From: Hippasteria phrygiana
Lineage: Eukaryota > Echinodermata > Asteroidea > Valvatida > Goniasteridae
Assembly (NCBI GenBank): GCA_037893225.1
Contig: JAZGUH010000002.1
Coordinates: 2,666,001 to 2,730,000 of the forward strand
Reading direction: 5' to 3'
DNA: 64,000 bases
The notes beneath the pieces are model-generated. The model did no database searches. It was not told the origin of the DNA and saw only the letters and a program-made list of their open reading frames with translations. How positions within the stretch are numbered: position 1 is the first letter of the stretch; each line of letters opens with the position of its first letter. The position numbers and the translations under genes were made by a program. Positions 24,201-31,525 of the stretch are shown piece by piece.

Positions 24201-26042
24201 TATTTTTTTTATTTACAAGTTAATGATGTTGACACATGTCCTAGGTAAGAAACATCCGGACTGCCCTAAAACCTTCGCTATTTAGTCCGCTAGGCCTAAG
24301 CATAACATTTTAGGCTCACAGGTTTCCCATTGAACACGAAGGGACGTTTCCCGCAATCCTATTGAGATAAAGATATGCATTTGCGCTCGGAGAGTTTTTT
24401 TTTGCAGTTTTCTTCACTTTTATGGCCGAATCGCCGTACTGGGTGATCGCTCAATTCTTTACCCTACATACAAAGCCTGAAGGACGATTTAAATAACGGG
24501 AAAGATCTAGTATAAAGGTTGTGCAGAATTATATTTTGCTTAATTATTTAAAAAAATACTTTCAGTTTTCTAGGTAGACCTACCGGTATTAGACGAGCAC
24601 ATGCTTTTGAAATAGCCCACATCAACATCGTTCACAATATCTACTTTCAACATCTTTCTCAATAGTAGACCCTGGCTGGGAAACTACCTTACCCTTTTCT
24701 TACTGGTTACTGCATTGAATAACAAAAAAACTGAGACTTCGTAATAATCGCCTGTATCGATTCCATGAAGAGAATTCTTCCAAAACTGTACATGAGAAAA
24801 ACGATCAATAATTAACAACCTTCAAAAATCTCCAAAACCCGAGTCACAGAAAATTGTGAATTTCCTATAAAAAGATGCTGTCGCCATCGTTAGAACCCCA
24901 CTTGCACTATCGTGCATTTTGAGTGGGTTCGTCTGCACCAGCTGGGAAAAATACGACGATGTACCTCTAATTTTTGCATGGATTTTGAACGTTATAGTTT
25001 GGTACCCTGTGTCCCCGTCTCGGAAGCTCAGGGTATTCTGCCGCACCAGACCATACTACAAAGAACACATCGTCTGCAATCCACTGAATTTTGATATCCA
25101 AGATTTTTTGATATGCAAGTGTCCAATACGAGGTCGAGAGAGTGGCTAGTGGTAGCGTACGGCTCTATCACCATGGGGACGAGGTCAGTGGCGTAACTTG
25201 GGGGGGGGGGGGGGGGGGGAGGAGAGGAGCACGGGAAGGACGTTCCTCCAGCTGACATCCGTGTCCCCCGTGTCCCCCATTTGAAATCTTGAAATTATAC
25301 AAGCTGTATAGTTCATGTACTTTCAGTGCCCCCTTGAAAAATATGTGCACCCCCAGGTTCCCCCAGTAATTTCACCCAGTTACGCCACTGGTCGGAGGTT
25401 CAGCCCAAATAAAAAAAGCTGGTGATTGTATGCAGCATGTTATTCCCGAATACCTGAATTACGTATCGAGGAGTCTGAATTGAAGCAGTACATGACTTCA
25501 CTGCTAAATCAATTTGATAACACCGCCCCCCCCCCCCCCCCCCCCCCCCCCCCCCATTTCGAGATTTAAACATGGAAAGGTTTCACTTGTTGAAGACACA
25601 AATGTTGGACATGTTTAAACTTGATGGAAACAATGAGTTTAATTTGAGTCATTAAACCTTGAAGAGATTCCATGAAGAGAATTCTTCCAAAACTGTACAT
25701 GAGAAAAACGATCAATAATTAACAACCTTCAAAAATCTCCAAAACCCGAGTCACAAAAAATTGATCATCCGCGTATGGAAACTTGGACAAGTTCAATTTA
25801 CAGGCTGCATTCTGGGTGCACAATCTTTGTAAAGGGGCCCCCTTTAAAAGGAGCTGGGCCCGTGCATCAGCTTCTCTGACACTTATCGTGGTCAAACCAG
25901 TAGCCAAGGTTTCCGTCTTCTTTTCTGTGTAGGGAAAGTCGGCAACTGGCGGAAACAGCTGACTGTTGCTGAGAGTGAACGTTTGGACCAACTCTACGAA
26001 GAGCATCTTGGGAACACGGGCCTGATGTTCGACTTTGATTGA
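6081..26042 (+). CDS. cytosolic sulfotransferase (SULT family), gene A, six coding exons
   Basis: Predicted to transfer a sulfonate group from PAPS to the hydroxyl or amine of a small acceptor (phenol, steroid, bile-alcohol type) in the cytosol; the acceptor cannot be told from sequence. Coding exons are 6081-6204, 12170-12396, 14909-15035, 23132-23226, 24011-24188 and 25933-26042, giving 861 nt and 286 residues, normal for SULTs. Seen directly: PAPS loop YPKSGTTW at residues 38-45, catalytic His102 in LTHLFPYLLP, 3'-phosphate site ARNPKDVSVSYYHF with Arg123 and Ser131, and the RKGxxGxW signature at 249-256. The family dimer motif KxxxTVxxxE is present with Arg257 in place of Lys. There is no signal peptide or membrane segment. 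All junctions are GT..AG with consistent phases and there is no stop or frameshift. The 20-kb span is due to insertions (DIRS, Tc1-like, CRE block). Gene B at 36065 is its tandem paralogue. Substrate class and expression are unknown. Confidence 0.9.
6808..6966 (+). repeat. DIRS left inverted terminal repeat
   Basis: About 160 bases that closely match the complement of 11873-12036, including CACCTCTGTTTACCTACATT, GCGCGCAAGCGCACAAACC and GCATGCCCCATAAAGGACCC. The main difference is a short insertion in the right copy near GCAATA. The left end carries about 24 extra outer bases not present in the right repeat, a normal DIRS asymmetry. Confidence 0.9.
6998..7115. repeat. DIRS internal complementary region
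   Basis: Contains the complement of the element's left outer end (AGGTAAACAGAGGTGTG to GGATTTTGGAC) followed directly by the complement of its right outer end (ATTCCATTACAG to CTACATTTGCA). In DIRS elements this serves as template for completing the ends through a circular intermediate. It also defines the element ends to within two or three bases. Confidence 0.9.
7237..8310 (-). pseudogene. DIRS tyrosine recombinase (YR), frameshifted
   Basis: Integrase of the DIRS element. The N-terminal core-binding part (LDAVQVSLRAAGF to REL) overlaps the end of the RT/RNase H frame at about 8310-8135. After a one-base frameshift near 8135 the catalytic part continues to 7237. Visible active-site elements are the first Arg in ARRSRELHAL, the HETRSVSISWA box (HxxR), and the nucleophile Tyr in FMSCYLKD. 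All catalytic residues are therefore present, but the frame is broken once. This is the defining enzyme of DIRS elements and distinguishes them from DDE-integrase LTR elements. Confidence 0.88.
7967..10395 (-). pseudogene. DIRS reverse transcriptase - RNase H - putative methyltransferase, frameshifted
   Basis: Read on the - strand in several successive frames. 10395 to about 9830 holds the gag/RT linker and the start of RT (RLAEFSQRWSHVTSDASVL). About 9790 to 9306 holds the RT palm with FGLSTAPRVFT and the catalytic YLDDWLIVG. About 9244 to 7967 holds RNase H with ATDASRQGWGARL, LELLAVFKAL and KSDNSTVVSYINRQGG (the D-E-D residues). After it comes a segment with VTLFASHLHNQLP and HAYAFPP, which matches the region of DIRS polyproteins described as a DAM-like methyltransferase. 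At least two frameshifts (near 9800 and 9250) break it. The last part overlaps the YR frame, as usual in DIRS. Confidence 0.85.
10362..11807 (-). CDS. DIRS gag-like ORF
   Basis: 481 residues from the ATG at 11807 (MADVAKTKRK), chosen because the open frame upstream of it runs into the inverted terminal repeat. It has a basic N-terminus, then a Ser/His/Pro-rich middle with an SR run (about residues 230-250, [14 protein letters not shown]), and a more ordered acidic/hydrophobic C-terminal part (VDRMCADIMNDALQ onward). There is no zinc knuckle, as usual for DIRS gag. It overlaps the next frame by about 34 bases, suggesting either programmed shifting or one indel. The role is presumed nucleic-acid packaging in the retrotransposon particle. 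Confidence 0.75.
   Translation of the reverse strand: MADVAKTKRKPVTSSRSSGKSPSVQFSKRDVPAASTGPVPPCTTAGNSSGTSPPSTAIPREIPHTFGSLQEHMQAMEVDPHVLAGRRGMASDTVVSLSATSSARSQRPGAPPAPHSSHATTVTWSSAQPGYTGEPRDFPHRSQSHAWSYFPNDPRQFDIGTHAPYPTFDPRGFSTAAPVSFSRHYTPHYDHSSHSSRDYGVPFTATFQRQSPHCSGDHAGRFTTGRSRHATHACSRSRSRSRSRSRSEPEDRRLGCHRFSTDHSRSESGHRSRHTHSRSPSGSYVSSGRSVDEDSLSISQQANITISEVGKLLQFPPSSPVEPSRPSYRRDTGAFPSPQPTFPVDRMCADIMNDALQHVQGKRALPQIKRSHRAMFNTNAADLEKYFSTPTLSSEAKDLLRHENSQFRKQIFDGKTHALDKRISALDNHLRHGAKVTSFSILLSDALARCHEDPSLTDPGKLPEMFNFLDDCLGFCLRDLH
11873..12036 (-). repeat. DIRS right inverted terminal repeat
   Basis: Complement of the left repeat at 6808-6966, ending CTGTAATGGAATG. It is the 5' end of the element in its own orientation and would hold its promoter. 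Confidence 0.9.
12170..12396 (+). CDS. SULT gene A exon 2
   Basis: 227 nt between TTTGCAG and GTAATA; residues 42-117. It completes the PAPS loop (GTTW) and carries the catalytic His102 in THLFPYLLP. It begins 133 bases after the DIRS element ends, so the insertion left the acceptor and probable branch region intact. Confidence 0.9.
12535..12640. repeat. poly-G/poly-C cored MITE fragment
   Basis: CATGGGCGTAAATC, a GGGGGTGTACATCCCCCC palindrome, CACTTTTTGACC and a long G run, then a C run and an A run. The same arrangement recurs inverted at 51064-51172. A small foldback repeat with homopolymer core in intron 2. Confidence 0.55.
12836..12882. repeat. C-rich homopolymer/low-complexity tract
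   Basis: TCCCCCTCCCC-type tract running into a C run; no coding or element ends seen. Confidence 0.7.
13901..14864 (-). mobile_element. Tc1-like transposon relic with ~210-bp inverted repeats
   Basis: Outer ends CTCAAAAAAGTTCGG and its complement CCGAACTTTTTTGAG. The inverted arms run about 210 bases inward (13901-14117 against 14655-14864) with few differences. A TA follows the right end (14865-14866); the left flank reads TC where TA is expected, a probable point change. The interior keeps only the C-terminal piece of a transposase on the - strand. Lies in SULT A intron 2. Confidence 0.8.
14478..14604 (-). pseudogene. C-terminal fragment of Tc1-like transposase
   Basis: About 41 residues ending at the stop at 14478, with ECDAIPQQPVTRFVNSM and RRRCQAVVAAFGSSTRY. 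This is the characteristic C-terminus of Tc1/IS630-type transposases (W/E-x-A-I-P-Q .. SMRRRCQA .. G-x-TRY). The DDE core is missing, so it is an internal-deletion product. Confidence 0.8.
14909..15035 (+). CDS. SULT gene A exon 3
   Basis: 127 nt between TTCACAG and GTTGGTT; residues 118-159 plus one base. It carries the 3'-phosphate-binding segment ARNPKDVSVSYYHF. The acceptor lies 44 bases downstream of the Tc1-like element's right end. One codon longer than the gene B exon, balancing one codon less in exon 2. Confidence 0.9.
15547..17372 (+). repeat. CRE-palindrome tandem array, copy 1
   Basis: Opens with a word like CTATGTCT then ACAGAACATAGGGCTTTTCC and closes with CAAAGTCTATGGGATTTG and (GAA)n. 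Inside are about three ~580-bp units marked by GGAGCTAACAAAG (near 15773, 16352 and 16936). Each unit holds three or four clusters of TGACGTCATCATGACGTCA. Units differ by scattered substitutions and small indels, typical of an old tandem family. Confidence 0.8.
17373..19060 (+). repeat. CRE-palindrome tandem array, copy 2
   Basis: Restarts at 17368 with the same opening words as copy 1 (ACAGAACATAGGGCTTTTCC) and again carries units marked near 17485, 18040 and 18645. TGACGTCA clusters are present throughout. It ends in repeated CTTTTCCGA hairpins and AATCAGAACAAAAAC at 19080-19190, and this tail recurs inverted at 59830-59880. Confidence 0.8.
19507..19653. mobile_element. hAT-like MITE, CAGTGGCGTATCCAG ends
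   Basis: 147 bp with terminal inverted repeats CAGTGGCGTATCCAG and CTGGATACGCTACTG, flanked by TATATGTC and GGTATGTC (six of eight bases match, an aged 8-bp duplication). The G run just inside the left end is a family trait here. 8-bp duplications with CAG ends are characteristic of hAT elements. Confidence 0.75.
20079..20228. repeat. foldback MITE
   Basis: CACTGTTAAAACGCTG... and its complement at the two ends, arms of about 70 bases including GTTTAAACTTTTTAAACAAC and TGTGCCCTGCTTAA. Almost no spacer. Non-coding. Confidence 0.8.
20229..22794. other. intron 3 interior, no gene recognised
   Basis: AT-rich with many short A/T-biased words (CAAATTTC, AAAATTC). No element ends, domains or arrays were recognised. 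Part of the very long SULT A intron 3. Confidence 0.5.
22798..23062. repeat. foldback built from ACTCTTTTTGGAGTGG words
   Basis: Repeated CCAAAAAGAGTGAA-type words in one orientation up to about 22935, then CTCTTTTGGAGAGTGAA-type words in the other to 23062. It ends only 70 bases upstream of SULT A exon 4, so it could form a hairpin next to the branch-point region. Confidence 0.65.
23132..23226 (+). CDS. SULT gene A exon 4
   Basis: 95 nt between TTTCCAAG and GTATTG; ends in phase 0 at residue 191. Encodes VPYGSCFSHVKQYWEMRD and FLFVKFEDLKK, the SULT helix and strand that follow the 3'-phosphate site. Same length as the gene B exon. Confidence 0.9.
24011..24188 (+). CDS. SULT gene A exon 5
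   Basis: 178 nt between TGATACAG and GTGAATT; residues 192-250 plus one base. Includes the helical region (DEKAVIKQVGDFLGQDL) and CSFESMRKKFKE (the family 'SF..M' segment), ending at Arg249-Lys250 of the RKG signature. Confidence 0.9.
24759..24856 (+). repeat. 98-bp direct repeat, copy 1
   Basis: Nearly identical (one difference seen) to 25666-25763. Begins GATTCCATGAAGAGAATTC. The repeats lie in SULT A intron 5, about 907 bases apart. Confidence 0.9.
25186..25390. mobile_element. hAT-like MITE, CAGTGGCGTAACTTG ends
   Basis: Ends CAGTGGCGTAACTTGGG and CCAGTTACGCCACTG. A G run lies just inside the left end and CCCCC-rich words near the right. The flanks do not give a clean 8-bp duplication. 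A fragment of the same subfamily's right end lies at 34228-34301. Confidence 0.65.
25666..25763 (+). repeat. 98-bp direct repeat, copy 2
   Basis: Second copy of the 24759-24856 sequence, 170 bases before exon 6. The intervening segment contains a hAT-like MITE and a 30-base C run. Either a tandem duplication of intron sequence or the ends of an unrecognised element. Confidence 0.85.
25933..26042 (+). CDS. SULT gene A exon 6 (C-terminus)
   Basis: 110 nt from GTGTAG to the TGA stop at 26040-26042. Completes RKGKVGNW and carries LTVAESER of the SULT dimer motif, ending GNTGLMFDFD. Confidence 0.9.
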
Positions 26043-26234
26043 CGGAAGGTCCAACCACTTTCAGGGGTCAGGGGTGGTGGGGCTTAATCCCCAAGAGCCT
26101 GTGCGTATTTTGTACAGAAAGATAACAGATCTAATTTGTGAGATTTCATTGACTAATGTGGTGACAATGGTAGTGACAAAACAAACATGAAATACGACTT
26201 ACATTTCCTTTAAGTTGATGAGGCTTATATAGAC

Positions 26235-26240
26235 AATAAA
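26235..26240 (+). terminator. candidate polyadenylation signal, SULT gene A
   Basis: AATAAA 193 bases past the stop codon; the first canonical hexamer downstream. Not confirmed by any transcript. Confidence 0.4.
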
Positions 26241-26360
26241 CCGATCCATGAATCACCGCCCCTTCATGTATTAACCAATCACTTTTGCCGGATTTTTGTC
26301 AGAGCATAATTTGCGGCAGTATAGTAATTGGACAGTACGTCAAGGATCGGTGCTAAATGG

Positions 26361-26593
26361 CAGAGTTGTATTCGAGTCCGTGCAAGTCCTTTTACAAGTC
26401 CCTGCAAGTCCCTGCAAGTCCATCACAAGCCCTCCAGTCCTAATCCCAATCACGCTATTCAAATGAGCTTTGACAAAAGCATTCCTTTGTCATTGTTCAT
26501 CCAGTTACTTGTGACCAGCTTTATGAAAGGACTTCTGACTGGGCTTGCGAAAGGACTTGTGAAAGGACTTGCAGGGACTCGAATACAACTCTG
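26361..26593. mobile_element. hAT MITE with perfect 8-bp target duplication
   Basis: 233 bp. Ends CAGAGTTGTATTCGAGTCC and its complement; flanked on both sides by CTAAATGG. Subterminal CTGCAAGTCC/GGACTTGCAGG words are repeated inward. No coding capacity. A second copy (54680-55887) carries a solo LTR. Confidence 0.92.
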
Positions 26594-26723
26594 CTAAATG
26601 GGGCCTTTACTGCATGTAATCGATTTCCAACTAGAATTTTTAAATTCTACAGAATATTTGACACAATCGATATCTGTTCTTTATCCTCATAACAAGCAAA
26701 CACAAGTAAAAATAAAATGAACA

Positions 26724-26795
26724 AGCTCTGTGGTCGAATGGTAAGACACTATAGAAAGTAGGTGATCGTGGGTTTGAGTCCCACCCGAGTGATTT
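26724..26795 (+). repeat. tRNA-derived SINE head
   Basis: An A-box-like TGGTCGAATGGTA and a B-box-like GGGTTTGAGTCCC are spaced as in a tRNA, and the following ~40 bases are unrelated to a tRNA 3' end. The acceptor stem does not pair convincingly, so I call this SINE sequence rather than a tRNA gene. Confidence 0.55.
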
Positions 26796-26829
26796 TTTCC
26801 AAATAATCTCTCGGGACAACACTGAGTAT

Positions 26830-28435
26830 ACAGTGTTTATAAAATACGTCGGCGAAAGGGCAAAACCCCATATGTGCCGTTCTTACAAGGGACTAGTCGG
26901 AAGTCGCATTCCTCCGTTTTGAGCTACAGGCAAAAATCCATTGAGGGTCAAAATTTTCGAATTTCGTTTTATTGCTTAAAATGCTAGTTTATGTAAAATA
27001 AAAATCATACTGTGTTTTCGGTTTTGTTCAATTTTTACAATAAAATGTAAAACAAAATGAGATTTTTTTTAATCACCTGAATTTGTGTTTAGTTTGCTTC
27101 TGATAAGATTCGTTATTTTTCGATTCGTGTACATCGATATTTTGAATGCAATCATAACAATTTTTTTTATCAATTTATAACTCTTCATTGATTGGCCGAT
27201 CTGACCGATATTTCTACAAATAAACCAATGAGAGACACTTTTAGATGTGTACACAACTTTTTTCCTTTGTTGCTAGAACCGGGGGCACACCTACCGTAAA
27301 CGTTGCGTGATTGGTCCACTTCAGTCAGCTGGTTACTTGCTCCTGCGCAGTAGAAGCCAAAACCCAAACAAGGCGTGCGTCGATTCTGTCCGTGATTTTA
27401 AGCTCAACTTTACAGCTCAGATAAATATAATTCCAGTTGCCCAATCTCTTTGATTTTTTTCTGTGGTATCAAAATAACTATTGAGCAATGATTGTGCCAA
27501 TTTGCAGCTCAATCAGGCCATTCTAACCTCCCGTTGTCAAGGAGATTCCACGGCTACCCCTAATCGTGAGCCGTTCAGCGGTGCAGAAATGAAGGACAAA
27601 CTTTATCGCTTGATTTCTACAAAAGTGCTGGATCATCTAATAAAAGTACAATTATCATACTTTTTAATGCTGCTCCGATTTTATAATTCTTTCGTCATTT
27701 CAAAGCTTATGATGTGTTCTTTCCAATGGTATATAAATCTGGAAATTATTTCTTTGCGATGGGAGACACATATATATTGAAAAATGAACATCTGTCCATA
27801 TTCAATTCCGTCATTCAATACACATTAGAGATGTCATTTTACACAAGTAATGGTACCAACCGTCATTAAAGCGGACGTTACATTTATGTATAACATGTAA
27901 GGTCGCGCAAGTTTGATTTCGAACGAGTTGGTTTGGTTGGTTGGTTTTGGTTTCATTACAATTCACAAATCGTGGCCCAGGAGGCAACTTGCTTGCAAAT
28001 TTTTTTAAATTTACAAAACCAATTAAATTAAAACGTACTCATAAAAATTTAGTCTATACAAACAGGAGAGTTACATATAAAAAACACATTTAAATTGCAA
28101 AAAATAATTAGGTGGTGACATATCGGCAAAGATGATAAAACATTATGCAAATGCACACACAATGACAAACAACATTACACATAGTAATGTGCACACACAA
28201 CAATAAAACAATCAGGGAGACATTAAATACACAATACTACATCAAGTAAGACCACTCCACCTCAAAATAAACCAATAAACCTTTGAACCTTACCCTCACT
28301 GGAGAACTGGCAAAGACACTAAACTAGAACCACGCCCCCACCCAAACAACCCCATTAGAACTAACTATTTAAAAGACTATATAATGTGGAATTGGGCTAT
28401 TTTGAAAACGCCTTGTCCTGATAGGCAATGAGGAT
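26830..28435. other. intergenic, no gene recognised
   Basis: AT-rich spacer between the two SULT genes. The open frame at 27481-27780 has no recognisable domain or splice context. Near 28446 a (TAA)n tract starts the SINE described next. Confidence 0.5.
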
Positions 28436-28439
28436 AATT

Positions 28440-29312
28440 TACTGCTATTTAATAATAATAATAATAATAATAAAAAATAATACAAATTTGGAAGGCTAAT
28501 CATCTTTACTCGCAGCTGAGAAGCTGAATTGCGAAGGACGCGGCTACAACGTGGTCGAGTCGCCGGCACGTAAAGGCGCCTCTGGCAGCCGGCCACATCG
28601 ACCCATATAATGACTACGGAGCACAGCCAGAGATCGAAAGTGTTTGATTTTTCTGGAGGGAGGAAAACCGGAGGACCCGGAGAAAAACCCTCATGACACA
28701 GGAGATAACCAACGCACAACTCGACTCACATATGGTCCGCAGCCGGGAATCGAACCCGTGCCACCCGTGCCACCCGTGCCACCCGTGCCACCCGTGCCAC
28801 CCGTGCCACCCGTGCCACCCGTGCCACCCGTGCCACCCGTGCCACCCGTGCCACCCGTGCCACCCGTGCCACCCGTGCCACCCGTGCCACCCGTGCCACC
28901 CGTGCCACCCGTGCCACCCGTGCCACCCGTGCCACCCGTGCCACCCGTGCCACCCGTGCCACCCGTGCCACCCGTGCCACCCGTGCCACCCGTGCCACCC
29001 GTGCCACCCGTGCCACCCGTGCCACCCGTGCCACCCGTGCCACCCGTGCCACCCGTGCCACCCGTGCCACCCGTGCCACCCGTGCCACCCGTGCCACCCG
29101 TGCCACCCGTGCCACCCGTGCCACCCGTGCCACCCGTGCCACCCGTGCCACCCGTGCCACCCGTGCCACCCGTGCCACCCGTGCCACCCGTGCCACCCGT
29201 GCCACCCGTGCCACCCGTGCCACCCGTGCCACCCGTGCCACCCGTGCCACCCGTGCCACCCGTGCCACCCGTGCCACCCGTGCCACCCGTGCCACCCGTG
29301 CCACCCGTGCCA
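28440..29312 (-). mobile_element. tRNA-derived SINE with internal minisatellite expansion
   Basis: On the - strand: a B-box-like GGTTCGATTCC (complement of 28746-28756), then a body with TTTTCTCCGGG and CTCCGGTTTTCCTCCC, and a (TTA)n tail at about 28475-28446. The CTCCGG..CCTCCC body is a type shared by several invertebrate SINE families. Upstream of the B box, where the tRNA D-arm should be, the sequence is replaced by the 9-bp array, so the A box is lost or displaced. Confidence 0.7.
28753..29311. repeat. 9-bp minisatellite, about 61 copies
   Basis: GTGCCACCC repeated with essentially no variation over about 555 bases. The unit is a multiple of three and has no stop in any frame, which creates long illusory proteins in most frames of both strands (Pro-Val-Pro, Trp-His-Gly and similar). 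Homogeneity implies recent expansion. Confidence 0.95.
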
Positions 29313-29711
29313 GAAAAATATAAGAAAAATAGAGACAACAGCTGCTTTCACTCGCACCGCGCTGTGAACGCTCTTTTACCCCAACATTTAGATCGTGACC
29401 CCCTTAAAGACCTACTATAACCAAAGTTTAATTCTCTAAAAAGATTAGTATCTTGATTATGAATTACAAGAAACCAAATTCGTGCTAAATATTGTCATTT
29501 TCTACCATCATTATTAATTAACGGCGAGAGAAAGATGCTAATTAAATATTCAAATTTCGCGCTTACTCCAAGTTCTCCCCCTGCTGCCGTCGGCGGCGCG
29601 CTGTTAGCCTTGACGTCATCGCGTGTAGTCATTCATACTAAACTCAGATTTGGAAATAAAATAGTAGCCTTACATGATGGGACACAGAGACGAAGTTAAT
29701 TCAACATGTAT

Positions 29712-29862
29712 TCTGTAACCTGCGACCTCCGGGTTACCGTACCGGCGCTCTACCAACTGAGCTATCTTGCCCTATGTTGGCGGTCTCCCAAATTGTCAGT
29801 ATCTTTGTTCGAATCCCGCTCCTGCCAGTTTCTTTGTTCACTTTGAAAATACATTATTATAC
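29712..29862. repeat. tRNA-like SINE pieces in inverted arrangement
   Basis: The complement of 29712-29771 reads GGGCAAGATAGCTCAG, TTGGTAGAGCGCC and GGAGGTCGCAGGTT, a tRNA 5' half with A box. 29809-29845 on the + strand reads TTCGAATCCCGCTCCTGCCA followed by GTTTCTTTGTTCACTTTG, the 3' half plus SINE body also seen at 45038-45183. Confidence 0.65.
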
Positions 29863-29964
29863 ATTATAAATGTACATACACATTCGGGAGGTGAAAAGGG
29901 CACCGTGCGATGGGGTATCATTGCGAGGTTTACGTTTAACTACGAAAGCCCGTTAGTGTCATCG

Positions 29965-30112
29965 CTATTTTTTTTTCGAGAGCAGTTATTTTTATTGTCG
30001 AGAGCAGTTATTTCTATTTCGAAAGCAGTTATTTTTATTTTCCAGAGCAGTTATTTTTATTTTCCAGAGCAGTTATTTTTTTTTCGAGAGCAGTTATTTT
30101 AATTTTCGAGGA
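29965..30112 (+). repeat. subterminal minisatellite, left array
   Basis: Seven or so copies of (C)GAGAGCAGTTATTTTTATTT with TCCAGAGCAG variants; the mirror of the right array in the same element. Confidence 0.85.
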
Positions 30113-30285
30113 GCAGGTGTGTTTCGCGCAGACGCCTAGCCTGTGCATGCAGAGTTAGTGCATGCACTGGCGCTTGCTACATTCCTCAAAAGCGCAGCTG
30201 TAGGACTAATATACTACGGATCAACCTACTTTGTCTCTAATAGTTTCCATTAAATACCCCGCAATAACGCTAGGGTCACTACTTG

Positions 30286-30420
30286 TCACAGAGGCTTTAA
30301 GCTAGAGGATCTGTCTTGATTATCCGTCGATACGTTAATACAAACCCCATAAGGCTTTAGTTTGTCATATGCGTCGAGGTGCCACACAAAGTTTGGGCCT
30401 CTGCCGTTGTATGTCCTTGT
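30286..30420 (-). pseudogene. integrase-core (rve-type) fragment
   Basis: Part of an open frame ending at 30286; the recognisable piece is GPNFVWHLDAYDKLKPYG. This matches the start of an integrase catalytic core (W-H-x-D with the first catalytic Asp) found in a family of animal transposon-derived proteins. Continuation into the rest of the DDE core is lost after the stop. Whether it belongs to the surrounding TTAA element is inference. Confidence 0.55.
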
Positions 30421-30534
30421 AGCCGCCGCCGCCTTCTTTGCTCGACTCCCTCTGGGTCTAGTCATCCCAGAAGATGGCGCACTGTTTCTCGGCCTGCCAG
30501 CAGTCCATTCTGAAGGCATCTCAGGTTCATCAAC

Positions 30535-30794
30535 CAGCAGCGTAGCCAGGGCTGTCTCCATGGGGGGGGGGGGGGGGGGGGGGGCGAGTGGGGGGGGGGG
30601 GGGGGGCTGGTTGTTGTAGTGGGGGGGGGGGCGCTCACAGTGTTTTTTCTTTATAATAATATTATTTTCTGCGTTTGCGAAATGTTCAGTGGGGGGGGGG
30701 ACGACTGGGGGGCAGGCGACGATTTTTTTATGGGAGGGCGTCAGTGCGTGCGCCCCCCCCCCCCCCCCCCCAGCCCCCCTTAGCTACGCCACTG
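30535..30794. mobile_element. hAT-like MITE with perfect 8-bp duplication
   Basis: 260 bp with left end CAGCAGCGTAGCCAGGG and right end CCTTAGCTACGCCACTG, flanked on both sides by TCATCAAC. The core consists of several G runs and a C run. This copy best supports calling the whole CAGTGGCGTA family hAT-like. Confidence 0.88.
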
Positions 30795-31024
30795 TCATCA
30801 ACCGGTAACCACAAAGTTGCCCTGAGGTACCGGTACTCAACTGCCCTTCTATAAAACATGCAACACCAACAATGTCTGTCTGGTGTTTTCGACGATAAAG
30901 GCCAAGTTCTCGCAATTTACGGTTTAGGTTATACGCTTGCTGATCAAGATATTATGATTACAAGCAAGTGAAGCAATTATTTCGTTTTAATTAAGTCCTA
31001 AACTAAAGTAACGCCTGGTCAAAT

Positions 31025-31275
31025 GCAAAAAAATAACTGCGCTCCAAAAAAAAATGCTCTCGAAAAAAAAATAACTGCTCTCGAAAAAAACATAACTGCT
31101 CTCGAAAAAAAATAACTGCTCTCGAAAATAAGAATAACTGCTCTTGAAAAAAAAAATTTTCTCGAAAAAAAAATATCTGCTCTCGAAATAAATATAACTG
31201 CTCTCGAAAAAAAGAACTGCTCTCGAAAAAAAACTGCTCTCGAAAAAAAAAAAATGCTTTCGAAAAAAAAATAGC
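31025..31275 (-). repeat. internal minisatellite, AAATAACTGCTCTCG units
   Basis: About eleven copies of CTGCTCTCGAAAAAAAATAA in the orientation of the right arm. Spacing is irregular (18-24 bases) with A-run length changes. Confidence 0.85.
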
Positions 31276-31427
31276 GGTAAAAGCAACAGTTACTAAAAAT
31301 AGAGTGCGCGTCCTATGGCCTTTATGAAACGGGGCCATTCCGCTGCTAGGCCTGATTCGTTATCGTTGTACATAAAATAAGGTAAGGCCCGCGACCAAAA
31401 CTTTGTTTTGTAAATTTCCAGAAAATA

Positions 31428-31525
31428 AAAATAACTGCTCTGGAAAATAGAAATAACTGCTCTGGAAAATAAAAATAACTGCTCTCGAAATAAAAATAAC
31501 TGCTCTCGAAATAAAAATAGCGATG
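31428..31525 (-). repeat. subterminal minisatellite, right array
   Basis: Five copies of AAAATAACTGCTCT(G/C)GAAA ending in AAATAGCGATGGCACTAACG; inverted counterpart of 29940-30112. Confidence 0.85.

Noticed and set aside
26724..26795. A functional tRNA gene
   Set aside because: A- and B-box-like words are present, but the acceptor stem does not pair and downstream sequence is SINE-like.
28614..29420. Five overlapping frames of 190-258 residues (Pro-Val-Pro, Trp-His-Gly, Gly-Thr-Gly, Cys-His-Pro, Ala-Arg-Val repeats)
   Set aside because: All are translations of one 9-bp minisatellite whose unit is a multiple of three with no stop in these frames. There is no unique coding sequence or splice context.
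31025..31525. Short regularly spaced repeats (CRISPR-like spacing)
   Set aside because: There are no unique spacers; it is an ~18-24-bp minisatellite within a TTAA element.
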